A stretch of DNA of 64,000 nt from Streptomyces sp. ASQP_92 (GTDB lineage: Bacteria; Actinomycetota; Actinomycetes; Streptomycetales; Streptomycetaceae). This document shows, piece by piece, positions 17,248 through 25,790 of the stretch (position 1 is its first letter; the number at the start of each line of letters is the position of its first letter). The notes below the pieces were generated by a model, which worked only from the letters and a program-made list of their open reading frames with translations, ran no database searches and was not told the DNA's origin. The stretch is taken from contig NZ_JAODUA010000014.1 in NCBI RefSeq assembly GCF_025399895.1, positions 124,001-188,000 of the forward strand. The letters run 5' to 3'. The translations under genes were made by a program, and so were the position numbers.

Positions 17248-17631
17248 TCAGTGGACGCAGAGGCAGAAGGGGTGGCCGGCCGGGTCCGCGTAGACCCGCC
17301 AGTTGGAGCCCGGGCGAACCTCGTCGGTACGCTCCAACAGCGTCGCGCCGAGGGCGAGCGCCCGCTTCTCCTCCGCGTCGAGATCGTCCACGTCGAAGTC
17401 CAGATGGAGCTGCTGCGGCCGCTCCTGACCGGGCCACTGCGGCGGCTGGTAACCCTCAACCCGCTGGCAGGCCAAGGTCGTTCCCTCGAATCCGCTGACC
17501 TCGACCCAGTCGGAGTCATCGGGGTCCGCGGTGGCCCGGCCGCCGAGGAGTTCCGCGTAGAACGCGGCGAGCCGTACCGGATCGGCACAGTCCAGCGCGA
17601 CCGCCTGCAACTTTCGAATCACGTGAGACAC
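17248..17631 (-). CDS. VOC-family (glyoxalase/bleomycin-resistance-like) protein
   Basis: 127 residues, one betaalphabetabetabeta pair. VIRKLQAVALDCADPVRLAAF opens the domain; QQLHLDFDVDDLDAEEKRA and VYADPAGHPFCLCVH are the usual second half ending. Length is normal for stand-alone Streptomyces VOC proteins. The GTG start follows GAAGGG closely. Metal-dependent enzyme or binding protein with unknown ligand. Confidence 0.82.
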   Translation of the reverse strand: MSHVIRKLQAVALDCADPVRLAAFYAELLGGRATADPDDSDWVEVSGFEGTTLACQRVEGYQPPQWPGQERPQQLHLDFDVDDLDAEEKRALALGATLLERTDEVRPGSNWRVYADPAGHPFCLCVH

Positions 17632-17786
17632 ACCCTTCGCTCGTGGGCCGCTTCCGCGACACCCTGCGTACGGCAGTGGACGTACCCACCCCCCGCACGC
17701 CCATGCGCGGGCGCCTCACGCGCCACTGGCGCCGACACGCACCGACACGCACCGACTACGAGAACGGCCGCCCCGGAGCCCGCCGT

Positions 17787-18833
17787 TCAGGAGAGTCCGG
17801 CGACGAGTTCGTCGCGGCCGCTCACGCCCGTCTTGCGGTAGATGGCCTTGAAGTGGTCATTGGCCGTGTGCGCGGACAGGCCGAGGCGGCGGGCGATCTG
17901 CTTGACCGGCAGTCCTTCGAGGGCCTGCTCGATGACGGCCCGCTCCCTGGGAGTGATCCCGTACCAGGCAGCGACCGCCGGCAGGAGCAGCGGGGCCGAA
18001 GCACCCTGGATGGTGACGACCACCTCTCCCTCCCCCGCTCCCGCGCCCGAGAGCCCCTGGGCATGCAGCACGACCCACCCCTGAGGCATCGGGATCCGGG
18101 TGACGGCGGGGCCGTTGGACGGGCGGGCGAGATGGGTCATGTTCAACTGCGTCCCGACGAAGGTGGGTTCGTCGTCTGCCGGAGACGGGGAAGACAGCCC
18201 CAGCTCGCGCAACCACTCCTGTCCGGACGGGGTCATCGACCTGATCCTGTCATCGGCGCCGATCACCACGACGGCCGGTGGAAGGGGTGTGCGGCCGGAC
18301 GGCCGCAGAGCCTTGCCGCCGACGAATCGCATCAGCGCGGCGGCGAGCGGCCTCGCCAGCCGGGCCGCGTGATCCGCGTCGGCGGTCGAGAAGGGCCTGC
18401 TGCCGTGTTCCCGCAGCAGGATCAGCATCCCCCGCATCACACCCGAGGCCATCAGCGCGAGCCGCATCTCGCTGACGATGCCCGCGCCGGCCATGACGTC
18501 GTGCACCCGCGCGCTGTGCCGGAACTCCGGCTGATCCGCGCCGAGAACACCGACGGGGCACGGCCCGGCGGCCAGACGGGCGAACGGGTGCGGATGGGCG
18601 TCGAGAGCCGCGTCGGTCCTGAGCCGGTGCGCGACGCCGGAGCGGTAGCCGCGCACACCGGTGTGGAAGCAACCCGCTCCGCTGGCCGGATCCAGACCCA
18701 CCAGCAGATAGCCGTCGTGCGGGATGACCCGGGCCACCTGATGGGAGATCTCAGTGCCCAGATCCGTCACGCTCACGGCATCGGCCGCTCGGCCCAGGAC
18801 GGTACGGCAGATCGGATCCAACCTCGCGGTCAC
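17787..18833 (-). CDS. LuxR-family transcriptional regulator
   Basis: 348 residues. A large sensor-like N-terminal region (residues 1-275, perhaps GAF-type, with RPLAAALMRFVGGKAL) precedes a LuxR helix-turn-helix: GITPRERAVIEQALEGLPVK followed by QIARRLGLSAHTANDHFKAI. No receiver domain or phospho-Asp. Its target is unknown; it diverges from the small secreted protein gene at 19024. Confidence 0.85.
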   Translation of the reverse strand: MTARLDPICRTVLGRAADAVSVTDLGTEISHQVARVIPHDGYLLVGLDPASGAGCFHTGVRGYRSGVAHRLRTDAALDAHPHPFARLAAGPCPVGVLGADQPEFRHSARVHDVMAGAGIVSEMRLALMASGVMRGMLILLREHGSRPFSTADADHAARLARPLAAALMRFVGGKALRPSGRTPLPPAVVVIGADDRIRSMTPSGQEWLRELGLSSPSPADDEPTFVGTQLNMTHLARPSNGPAVTRIPMPQGWVVLHAQGLSGAGAGEGEVVVTIQGASAPLLLPAVAAWYGITPRERAVIEQALEGLPVKQIARRLGLSAHTANDHFKAIYRKTGVSGRDELVAGLS

Positions 18834-19023
18834 GCCCCGAAGGTAGCCGAATGCAACCCCCTAAATCCCGGGATATCCGCAGCCCGTCCACCGGATCACT
18901 ATCGGTGGTGTCCACACCGGGTCCCGGCCACCGGGACGAACACCAGCGGTGGGGAGCACTGGATCCGCTCCGCGCGACCGGATCCGCAGTGCAGCGACCA
19001 GGCACCATCGAAGGGAATCAGCT

Positions 19024-19452
19024 ATGCGCACCAAGCTCGCTACCGCCGGTCTCGCCATCCTTCTGGGCATGGGCGGTCTGGCCCTGGCTCCGGCCGCCGC
19101 CGCCACCACCACCGCGATCGCGACGCCCCGGGCGGCCCACGCCACCGCGCCCGCGTTCAACGCGAGCGGCACCTGGCAGCTCGTTCAGAGCAACTCCACG
19201 ACGGCGACGCTCAATGTGACCCAGGACGGCAGCGGCACGCTCTTCGGGACCGCTTCCTACTCCGACGCCGTCGGCACCATCGAGAACGGTTCGGTGGACG
19301 GGTCCAACATCTCGTTCACCATCGGCTGGTCGAACGGCCTGAGGGGCCGCTATGTCGGCTCCCTGGGCTTCGACCGCCGTCTGTCCGGCACGACATTCGA
19401 CCTGACCCACCCGACCAGCCAGGCGACCTGGTTCACCCCGCGCACCTTCTAG
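19024..19452 (+). CDS. small secreted protein, beta-rich
   Basis: 142 residues with a clear signal peptide (MRTKLATAGLAILLGMGGLA, cleavage near APAAAA). The mature part, starting about APAFNASGTWQLVQSNSTTA, is Thr/Ser/Gly rich with alternating hydrophobics (TATLNVTQDGSGTLFGTASY), like a small lipocalin-like or beta-barrel fold. GAAGGGAA lies ~8 nt before the ATG. Exported; function unknown. Confidence 0.8.
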   Translation: MRTKLATAGLAILLGMGGLALAPAAAATTTAIATPRAAHATAPAFNASGTWQLVQSNSTTATLNVTQDGSGTLFGTASYSDAVGTIENGSVDGSNISFTIGWSNGLRGRYVGSLGFDRRLSGTTFDLTHPTSQATWFTPRTF

Positions 19453-19604
19453 CGCCGAACCCCAAGGGGCCGAACGGCCCAGCGTCGCGGGGCCACCGGG
19501 GAGCCTGAGTGCCTGAGTGCCTGAGCCCCGGGGTGCCCGCACGAGCGGCAGGGCGCGTGCCGCCATGAGGCGGGACGCGCCCTGCGTACGCATGCGGCGT
19601 ACGC

Positions 19605-19745
19605 GAACCCGGTGCTCGCACTCCGGGCTCGAACGAGGTGCTCGTACCCCGTGCCCGCTCCCGGTGCGCGAACTCTTTGTTCGTACTCCGCGCTCGTACC
19701 GTGCTAGTGCTCCGTGCTCGTACTCCGTGCTCGTTCCGGCTCCGA
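19605..19745. repeat. degenerate short repeats of GTGCTCGTACTCC type
   Basis: About ten imperfect copies of a 10-14-bp motif (GCTCGTACTCCG, GTGCTCGCACTCCG, GTGCTCGTACCCCG and variants) fill the gap between two secreted-protein genes. No coding function is apparent. Preceded at ~19503 by three CCTGAGTG copies. Confidence 0.6.
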
Positions 19746-19767
19746 GGAGCTGGGCCGAGGGGAGACC

Positions 19768-19992
19768 CTAGTAGCCGCCGTGCCCGGGCATCAGGCCCTG
19801 CCACTGCGAGTGCTTGCAGCCGTTGCCCCAGGCGGCGTGGCCGCCGTCCGCCGCGGCGAACTGGCCGCAGGCGCCGCTGCCGCCGCCGGAGTGGTGGTTG
19901 TCGTACCCGTCGTGGGCCAGCGCGGTGCCGGTGCTGCCGAGGATCGCTGCGACGGCGAGGGCGCCGGCGGCCAGGGTGGTGCGCATACGCAT
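19768..19992 (-). CDS. small secreted His/Gly-rich peptide
   Basis: 74 residues. Signal peptide MRMRTTLAAGALAVAAILGS, cleavage near TALAHDG. The mature ~48 residues are His/Gly rich with two Cys (GACGQF and GNGCKHSQW) that could form one disulphide, as in chaplin-like or other small exported streptomycete peptides. The two-Cys spacing is unlike a standard chaplin domain. Function unknown; the His residues could bind metal. Confidence 0.72.
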   Translation of the reverse strand: MRMRTTLAAGALAVAAILGSTGTALAHDGYDNHHSGGGSGACGQFAAADGGHAAWGNGCKHSQWQGLMPGHGGY

Positions 19993-20498
19993 GATGGCTC
20001 CTGTTCGAGCGGTTGGGTAAGGAACAGGGTGATCAGTCCCCGGCAGCCGCCCGCGGCAAAACCCGTGTCACCCGACCGCCACCACGAGCGGCCCAAACAC
20101 GTCACCCCTGAACCGGCCGACCCAGGCAAGCCCCGGACGCCGTCCCTGGGCCCGCTTCCCTCCGCGCCGGCGAAGATCCGGGGCCTTGCGAGCCGGCCTC
20201 GGCAGGGCGGCCGCCGACCGTCGGTCCAGCGCGATCCCCCAAGGGCAAGGGCAAGCCGGCCGAGCCCGGCGCCCCCGATACGCCGCAGAACCGGCCCGCC
20301 CCCACAGTTGGGTGCCCAGGCATCAGCCGTGCGCGGTACACCGACGAGCGTCCGGCGACTTCGAGGTCACAGACCAAGCCGTCCCGCACCCTGCCGACCT
20401 CGACGTGGTCGTTGAGCAGGCCGCCCGCCAGGGCGCGGTCTCGCACCACCATCCCGAGGCGGTCACCGGAGGGGTGGCGGTCGCCGTGGCAAGGACTC
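19993..20498. other. intergenic, no intact gene
   Basis: 506 bp between the small secreted gene and the transposase remnant. Long open frames exist on both strands, but their composition looks like the usual high-GC shadow. A minus-strand stretch ending near 20330 (DGLVCDLEVAGRSSVYRARL) is faintly protein-like and may be decayed mobile DNA. Confidence 0.35.
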
Positions 20499-20752
20499 CT
20501 ACCGCCATGAGTTCAGGCGCCGCCAGCGGGTGCCTGCGCATCCGAGGGCGAGGAAGGCTTCGTGGACGCCGTCGCGGATCTCCCAGCGGATCCGCAGGCG
20601 GCGCAACCGGCGTAGGTGGGTGAACTCCCGCCTGTCCTGCTCAGGGCCGAGGCCGAGGAGCAACGCGCGCACCTGCCGGACGGGTTGAGGGACATGGCCG
20701 GCGTTGTGGAGGCGACGGGTCAGGGCCTGGAGAGGGCGCGTCTGTCCGCGCC
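20499..20752 (-). pseudogene. transposase C-terminal remnant
   Basis: The minus-strand frame ending at the TAG at 20499 reads ALTRRLHNAGHVPQPVRQVR, then FTHLRRLRRLRIRWEIRDGV, HEAFLALGCAG and RWRRLN. The HLRRLRRLRIRWE..HEAFL block is the usual C-terminus of DDE transposases in Streptomyces. No start, no catalytic part and no terminal repeats remain, so it is a relic. It directly follows the 3' end of the gene at 20766. Confidence 0.65.
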
Positions 20753-20765
20753 TCCAAGGTCTGGG

Positions 20766-22112
20766 TCATGAACCCCCGTCCGCCTGTGAGGAGGAGGGGG
20801 GTGGCGCGGGTTCGGACGTCGCGGGGGACTGCTGCGTGGCCGAGGAGGGGGGCTGGGTGGCGGGCGAGGACGGGGGGTGCGAGGAGGGAGAGGAGGGCGG
20901 GGCCGACGGCGGGACGGACACGGGTGTGCAGGGCTTCGCCGAGGACGGGCCGGCGGAGAGCGAGACGCAGGGCGACGGGCTGGACGGCGAGGACGACTCG
21001 TCGGCGGACGGCGGGACGGACGAGGGTGAGGAAGGCGAGGAAGGGGGCGTGGAGGGCGGCGTGGAGGGGGCGGTCACCGGCGGGTTCGTCTTGGTGTCGC
21101 CGGTGCCCGTGTCGCCCTTGTGCCGTTCGAACCAGGCACCGCCGTCCGGGTCGTAGACGACGAATTTGTTCACCACCTGCACGGCGGGCGACACGACCAC
21201 GACGTTGGAGGGCTGGTACCCGGGCCACGCCTCACCCGTCCGCTTCGGCGTGCCCTTCTGCGCGACGGGCGGCAGCAGCGGGTTGCCGCAGGCGCAGCGC
21301 ACCCGCGGCACGCCCCGGTCGTCGACCAGTACCGCGGTACCGGCCTGGAGTACGGCCTGGTAGCTGGTGGGGGCGCCGTCGCGGTAGCCGTGGTTGGTCA
21401 CCCGGGTGTCCAGCCGCAGCCGCACGGGCGTGAGCGCACGCAGATAGCCGGGCACGCCGGACGGCTCGATGCCGAGGACGGAGGCGAACGCCTTGTTCCT
21501 GGCCGGGTCCTTCTGGAGCGCGCCGACCTGTTTCTCCACGTCGCAGCTACCGACCTTCCGCGTTCCGCCGTACAGGCCGGGTGCGGAGCCGTCGACCCCT
21601 CGCGTCACATTGGCCGAGGCCGACGAGCTCGGCAGCGCCACCGGGGAAGCCGGAGTGGCGTCGCCCCGGGCCGTCGACCCGGTGAACGGGTCGGGCCCCG
21701 ACTTGGCCGCGGGCTGGAGGAGGACCTCGCCGCCCGCCTCGGACGAGCCGCCCGACGAGCCGCCGGAGCGAGTGAGGACGACGGTCGCCACCACGGCCGC
21801 CACCACGACGGCGGCGATCGCCGCGACGCGGGGCGCGGACTTCCACCAGGGCCGGGACGGCCCGGGGCTCGCACCGGCGCCCGCGTTCGGCTCATCGGGT
21901 CCGCCGCCGTGCCCACCGCCGCCCGTACCGCTCGGCGGGCCTCCGCCCGGCGGCCCCGACGGACGCTCGGCCCCCGGAGGCGGCGTCGAGTCCGCGCGGG
22001 TCGCGCCCGCCTGGGTGTCGCCCGGCCCGGACGGGCTCGGCTGCGAAGGACCCGAGAGCGGGCCCGAAGGCGGTCCTGTGGGGCGTCCTGACGACGGCGG
22101 CTCGACGCTCAC
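20766..22112 (-). CDS. membrane-anchored Pro/Ser-rich protein with conserved extracellular domain
   Basis: 448 residues. A Pro/Gly-rich cytoplasmic N-terminus, one transmembrane segment (RVAAIAAVVVAAVVATVVLT, residues ~96-115), a folded extracytoplasmic domain with conserved Cys (GSCDVEKQV, RVRCACGNPLLPPV) and WPGYQPSNVVVVSP, then a Pro/Ser/Thr-rich stalk-like C-terminus. I associate this extracytoplasmic domain with a Streptomyces DUF (possibly DUF6777) but could not check. The GTG at 22112 fits the GGGAG spacing better than the GTG at 22118. Probably a cell-envelope sensor or wall protein near the kinase block. Confidence 0.75.
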   Translation of the reverse strand: MSVEPPSSGRPTGPPSGPLSGPSQPSPSGPGDTQAGATRADSTPPPGAERPSGPPGGGPPSGTGGGGHGGGPDEPNAGAGASPGPSRPWWKSAPRVAAIAAVVVAAVVATVVLTRSGGSSGGSSEAGGEVLLQPAAKSGPDPFTGSTARGDATPASPVALPSSSASANVTRGVDGSAPGLYGGTRKVGSCDVEKQVGALQKDPARNKAFASVLGIEPSGVPGYLRALTPVRLRLDTRVTNHGYRDGAPTSYQAVLQAGTAVLVDDRGVPRVRCACGNPLLPPVAQKGTPKRTGEAWPGYQPSNVVVVSPAVQVVNKFVVYDPDGGAWFERHKGDTGTGDTKTNPPVTAPSTPPSTPPSSPSSPSSVPPSADESSSPSSPSPCVSLSAGPSSAKPCTPVSVPPSAPPSSPSSHPPSSPATQPPSSATQQSPATSEPAPPPSSSQADGGS

Positions 22113-22159
22113 GAACACTCTCTCCCTGCGTGGGGGGGAACTGGCTTACGGGGAACCCG

Positions 22160-22270
22160 AGTTGAGGGGCCCGGTGCGAGCGGACCCCGGTGCAGGCGGC
22201 CCGTGGCTGGGAGCCCCCGGTGTAAGAGGCCCGGTGTAAGAGGGCCAGGTCCCGGTGCGATCGGGTCCGG
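22160..22270. repeat. degenerate CCCGGTG-based repeats in a divergent promoter region
   Basis: Seven or so copies of a loose motif CCCGGTG(T/C)(A/G)AG (GGCCCGGTGCGAGC, ACCCCGGTGCAGGC, GCCCCCGGTGTAAGAG, GGCCCGGTGTAAGAGG and others) between the anchored protein gene and the streptophobe gene. They resemble decayed coding repeats or a slippage-prone regulatory tract. Confidence 0.45.
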
Positions 22271-22405
22271 CCCGGGAGCCCCGCGGTGTACGTTTCATCC
22301 CTTTACGCGCCCATTGTGTGCACCGGCTCCCGGGAGCCCGCAAGCCGACGACGCGGTCGGCCCTCCCGACGGGCGGGCCGGTCCGGCGCTGCTTAGCGTG
22401 ACAAC

Positions 22406-23713
22406 GTGAGCGAGCAGACACCGCCGCGGCGGACAGCGGCGCAACGCGCGGAGCAGGGCCGACGGGCACCCCACGGCTGGCCCCACGCCCTGGTGGCCGT
22501 GGTCTCCTCCGGGGTGGCCATGGCCGTCGTCGCCGGACTCGGCCTGTGGGCGGCGGGCGCAGCCGACCTGCCCGGCGGGGCGTTCCCGAGTGTCGTGGCG
22601 GCCGTGGTCGTGATGGCGGTCGGCGGTTCCGTAACGCTCTCCGGTGACGCCGGAGTGATCGCGGAGACGAACGCCGGGCTTTCCGTGCTCCCGCTCTCCG
22701 TCAGCCTCCTCGGGGCTCTGGCGATCGCCGCCGGGTTCCTCCGCCCGCTGCGGCACCGGGCCGTCGCCGACGTGAAGGAACTCGCCGGCTGGGCCGCCCG
22801 GATCGCGGTGCTCTGGCTCCTGCTCCTCATCGGCCTCGGCCTGCTGGCCCGGCACCGCTTCGCGATCGCGCTCGGGGACGGGCCCGCCGCCGACATCGGC
22901 GATGCCCTGGACTCCTCGCCGAAGGTCGGGTTCGAGACCGACGTACCGCTGACCCTTCTCTTCGGACTGCTGTGGCTGGCGGGCGTCCTCGTCGTGGTCC
23001 TGCTCGTCTCGCGCGGGGCGCCGCTCCCCGGCCGCCTGCTGCGCTTCCAGGAGTCGGTACGCCCCGCGGCCTTCGCGATGGTGGTCCTGCTGCTGTCGTA
23101 CGTCGTCCTGGGGTTCGTCATCGGCCTCGTCGTGGTGGCGACGCGGGGGCATGCCGCCGCGACGCTCGCGGTACTGCTGCTCGGGCTGCCCAACCTTGTC
23201 TGGCTCGCCTTCACCCTCGGTCTCGGCGCGTCCTGGGAGGGGCGGGTGGACGGGCCGTTCGGGCTGCCCATGCCGCAGGTCCTCGATGCCGTACTGCGTA
23301 CGCCGACCGATACCACGCTCAGTCTGCACACGCTGGCCGAGCGCGATGGCCGGGTGTGGTGGCTGCTGGTCGTGGCGGCCGTGATGGTGCTGGGCGCCGC
23401 GTTCCTGATGGCGGCCCGGTCCCCGGCGCGGGTACGGGTCTGGCAGCACGCCGTACACATGGCGGTGGCGCTGACGCTCGCCGTGCTCGCCGTCTGCCTA
23501 CTCGCCGGCCTGTCCGCCCACTACGGCCTCTCGCTCCTCGGCATCGGGGACCTCGGCGGTGGTCTCTCCGGCCTGGTGGAGCTGCGGCCCGTCCTGTGGC
23601 GAGCGCTGCTCCTGGCCTTGGCCTGGGGTCTGGTCTCCGGGTTCCTCGGCGGACTGTTCGCGCGGCGGGTCCACCGGCGCGGCGAGGTGGCGGCAGACCC
23701 CGCCCGGGCCTGA
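22406..23713 (+). CDS. streptophobe-family integral membrane protein
   Basis: 435 residues with about ten hydrophobic helices. Characteristic streptophobe segments are HGWPHALVAVVSSGVAMAVV, the periplasmic LSGDAGVIAETNAGLSVLP and the FETDVPLTLLFGLLWL-like stretch. The family is restricted to Streptomyces and relatives and has no assigned biochemical role. Start follows a weak ribosome site after a divergent intergenic region. Convergent with the kinase gene. Confidence 0.87.
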   Translation: MSEQTPPRRTAAQRAEQGRRAPHGWPHALVAVVSSGVAMAVVAGLGLWAAGAADLPGGAFPSVVAAVVVMAVGGSVTLSGDAGVIAETNAGLSVLPLSVSLLGALAIAAGFLRPLRHRAVADVKELAGWAARIAVLWLLLLIGLGLLARHRFAIALGDGPAADIGDALDSSPKVGFETDVPLTLLFGLLWLAGVLVVVLLVSRGAPLPGRLLRFQESVRPAAFAMVVLLLSYVVLGFVIGLVVVATRGHAAATLAVLLLGLPNLVWLAFTLGLGASWEGRVDGPFGLPMPQVLDAVLRTPTDTTLSLHTLAERDGRVWWLLVVAAVMVLGAAFLMAARSPARVRVWQHAVHMAVALTLAVLAVCLLAGLSAHYGLSLLGIGDLGGGLSGLVELRPVLWRALLLALAWGLVSGFLGGLFARRVHRRGEVAADPARA

Positions 23714-23734
23714 GCTCGCGCCCGGGCCAGAGTC

Positions 23735-23829
23735 GGGTGCGGGTCGGAGGCGGGTGCGGGTCGGAGGCGGGTGCGGGTCGGAGGCGAGTGCGGGTCGGAG
23801 CCAGTGCCGGTCAGAGCCGGGTGCCGGTC
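23735..23829. repeat. 17-bp tandem repeats between convergent genes
   Basis: Units GGGTGCGGGTCGGAGGC at 23735, 23752 and 23769, then increasingly diverged copies to ~23829. The last copy reaches the kinase stop codon. Simple slippage repeat lying in the convergent 3' gap where a terminator would be expected. Confidence 0.8.
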
Positions 23830-24844
23830 AGCCGGACAGGCCCCGGAAGACCGGGCGGGCCCAGCGGGGCGGCTCGGGCGGCGCGCCGGGGTCCGTCGGC
23901 ACTCCCACGACATGGCGGTCCACCCGCGTCGGAGGGTGGCCCGGCGCGGTGCCTCCCGCGGCCGCGGCCCGTAGCGCGGCGGCGAATTCGAGGCATGAGC
24001 CGTACCGGTCCTCGGGCCTCTTGGCCAGTGCCCGCGCGAGGACCTCGTCAAGGGCAGCGGCGACACCCGGCCTCTTCTCCGTCAGGCGGGGCGGCTCGTC
24101 GTACTGGTGGGCCCAGAGGAGGGCGATGTCGTCGTCGCGCTGGAACGGCGGCCCGCCCGCCAGGGTCTCGTACACGACACAGGCGAGGCTGTAGACATCG
24201 CACCGGCCGTCCACCGGGCGGCCGGATATCTGCTCCGGAGCCACGTAGTCGAGGGTCCCGACGAACTGGCCCACGGTGGTGAACCCGGTCAGCGAGAGCG
24301 ACTTCTTGGTGAGGCCGAAGTCCGTGAGGTAGGCGTGCTCCGGGTGGTCGCTGTCCGTGCCCTTGGCCACGAGGATGTTGCCGGGCTTGACGTCGCGGTG
24401 GACCAGACCGTGGTCGTGCGCCGCGTCGAGCGCGGACGCGACCTGCGTGGCGATGCGGAGGGCGGTTTGAACGGAGAGCGGGCCCGCGTGGTCGAGCAGG
24501 TGGCGCAGATCGCGCCCGGGGACGTACCGCATGGCGATGTAGAGCACCCCGTCCGTCTCCCCCGCCTCGAAGACGGGCACGATGTGCGGGTGCTCGATCG
24601 CGGCGGCCACGCGTGACTCGTGGGTGAAGCGCTGCCGGAAGGTGTCGTTGCGGGCGAGTTCGGGGGCGAGCAGCTTGAGGGCGACGGTCCGGTCCAGACG
24701 CAGGTCCTTGGCGCGGTAGACGACGGCCATGCCGCCCCGGCCGATCTCGCCCTCGACCCGGTACCCCGCGATCTGCTGCCCGATCAGCTCGGAGGGCCGC
24801 CCGGAGTGCGGGCTCGGGCCGGACTCCCCCAGTACGCGTGCCAT
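23828..24844 (-). CDS. soluble Ser/Thr protein kinase (PknB-like)
   Basis: 338 residues, complete Hanks-type domain: GRGGMAVVY (glycine loop), VALKLL (Lys), HRDVKPGNILV (catalytic loop), TDFGL, and APEQ after an activation loop with several Thr (TGFTTVGQFVGTLDY). No transmembrane or PASTA region follows, unlike PknB; the C-terminus is a short Pro-rich tail. TGATG coupling to the upstream repeat-rich gene and the neighbouring double-FHA ABC protein suggest that phosphorylated Thr on these partners is read by the FHA domains. Confidence 0.9.
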   Translation of the reverse strand: MARVLGESGPSPHSGRPSELIGQQIAGYRVEGEIGRGGMAVVYRAKDLRLDRTVALKLLAPELARNDTFRQRFTHESRVAAAIEHPHIVPVFEAGETDGVLYIAMRYVPGRDLRHLLDHAGPLSVQTALRIATQVASALDAAHDHGLVHRDVKPGNILVAKGTDSDHPEHAYLTDFGLTKKSLSLTGFTTVGQFVGTLDYVAPEQISGRPVDGRCDVYSLACVVYETLAGGPPFQRDDDIALLWAHQYDEPPRLTEKRPGVAAALDEVLARALAKRPEDRYGSCLEFAAALRAAAAGGTAPGHPPTRVDRHVVGVPTDPGAPPEPPRWARPVFRGLSG

Positions 24845-25779
24845 CAGTGGTCACCGGGTCGGCGCGGTGACGGATCTGGATCGGGCGTCTCGGGCGTCTC
24901 AGGGATCTCGAGTGCCTCGCGTGTCTCGGGTGCCGCGTGTGTCCCCGGTGCCGTGTGTGTCTCTGGTGCCGCCCGTGTCTCTGGTGCCTCACCTGTCTTG
25001 GGTGCCTCAGCTGTCTCGCGTATCTCGGGCCGGGCGGCCGCGCCCGCAGCCGCAGCCGGCACAACAGCGGTGCGCTCCTCATCGGGCGAAGGGATCCCCG
25101 ACTCGACCACACGCGTCGGTTCCGGCGCGACCGACCCCGCCCCGCCACCGGCCCCCGCAACCCCGACACCCTCTCCACCACCGGCCCCCGCAACCCCGAC
25201 ACCCTCTCCACCACCGGCCCCCGCAATCCCGACACTCTCCCCGCCAGCGGCCCCCGCAACCCCGTCACCCTCCCCGCCACCTCGCCCCTCGGCACTCGGC
25301 CCCTCCCCCGCCGCGTACGTACTCAGCCGCGCCCCGTCGCAGTACACCCACCGCTCGTGTTCGGCGTCGTACAGCCATGTCGATTCGCCGTCCACGACCA
25401 GACCGACCCGGAGTCCGCGCGTCCGGCGCCGGAAGGTTTCCCCGTCGACGCTTCCGCCCGCCAGGTCCTCCGCCGCACGCCGGTAGCCGGCGACCGCGTC
25501 CTCGGTCCTTGCCAGGAGTGGGCGCGGGTCGGCCGTGCGGGTCAGGGGGCCGCTCGCGCCCGGGGGATCCCGCGGCACCGCGACCAGGAGCCGGCCGTCG
25601 ACCCAAGCCGACCAGCCGTTGGCGCAGACGATGCGGCCCCAGTCGCCGAGCCGGTCGACCAGTTGCACGGGCAGCAGCGCGTCCAGCGGCGTCGTCGGGC
25701 GCTCCACGTCCGGCGCCTCCCAGGCGGGCAGCCCGTCTCGGGGGACGACATGGGTGGGGCGGAAGTCCGCGGGGGTCAT
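24844..25779 (-). CDS. hypothetical protein with repeat-rich, Pro/Glu/Thr C-terminus
   Basis: 311 residues. The N-terminal half (to ~155) is globular: LLPVQLVDRLGDWGRIVCAN followed by GWSAWVDGRLLVAVP has an SH3-like look, and GLVVDGESTWLYDAEHERWV is a second strand-rich motif. The C-terminal half holds four ~11-residue units of GAGGGEGVGVA type and then (A/E)xPET..APETH low complexity. Thr-rich repeats make it a plausible kinase substrate. Lies between the FHA-ABC gene and the kinase and is coupled to the latter. Confidence 0.7.
   Translation of the reverse strand: MTPADFRPTHVVPRDGLPAWEAPDVERPTTPLDALLPVQLVDRLGDWGRIVCANGWSAWVDGRLLVAVPRDPPGASGPLTRTADPRPLLARTEDAVAGYRRAAEDLAGGSVDGETFRRRTRGLRVGLVVDGESTWLYDAEHERWVYCDGARLSTYAAGEGPSAEGRGGGEGDGVAGAAGGESVGIAGAGGGEGVGVAGAGGGEGVGVAGAGGGAGSVAPEPTRVVESGIPSPDEERTAVVPAAAAGAAARPEIRETAEAPKTGEAPETRAAPETHTAPGTHAAPETREALEIPETPETPDPDPSPRRPGDH
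25135..25275 (-). repeat. 33-bp coding tandem repeat
   Basis: Four near-identical 33-bp units (11 codons, GAGGGEGVGVA) inside the gene at 24844-25779. Near-identity of the first two indicates recent expansion; copy number is likely variable between strains. Confidence 0.8.
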
Positions 25780-25790
25780 CGCCGGCGCTC

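Noticed and set aside
20102..20452. Minus-strand frame as a gene
   Set aside because: No ribosome site, no domain, beside a transposase relic; more likely decayed DNA.
25140..25260. DNA repeat as an origin or binding-site array
   Set aside because: The 33-bp period is an exact multiple of codons inside a protein repeat, so coding expansion explains it.
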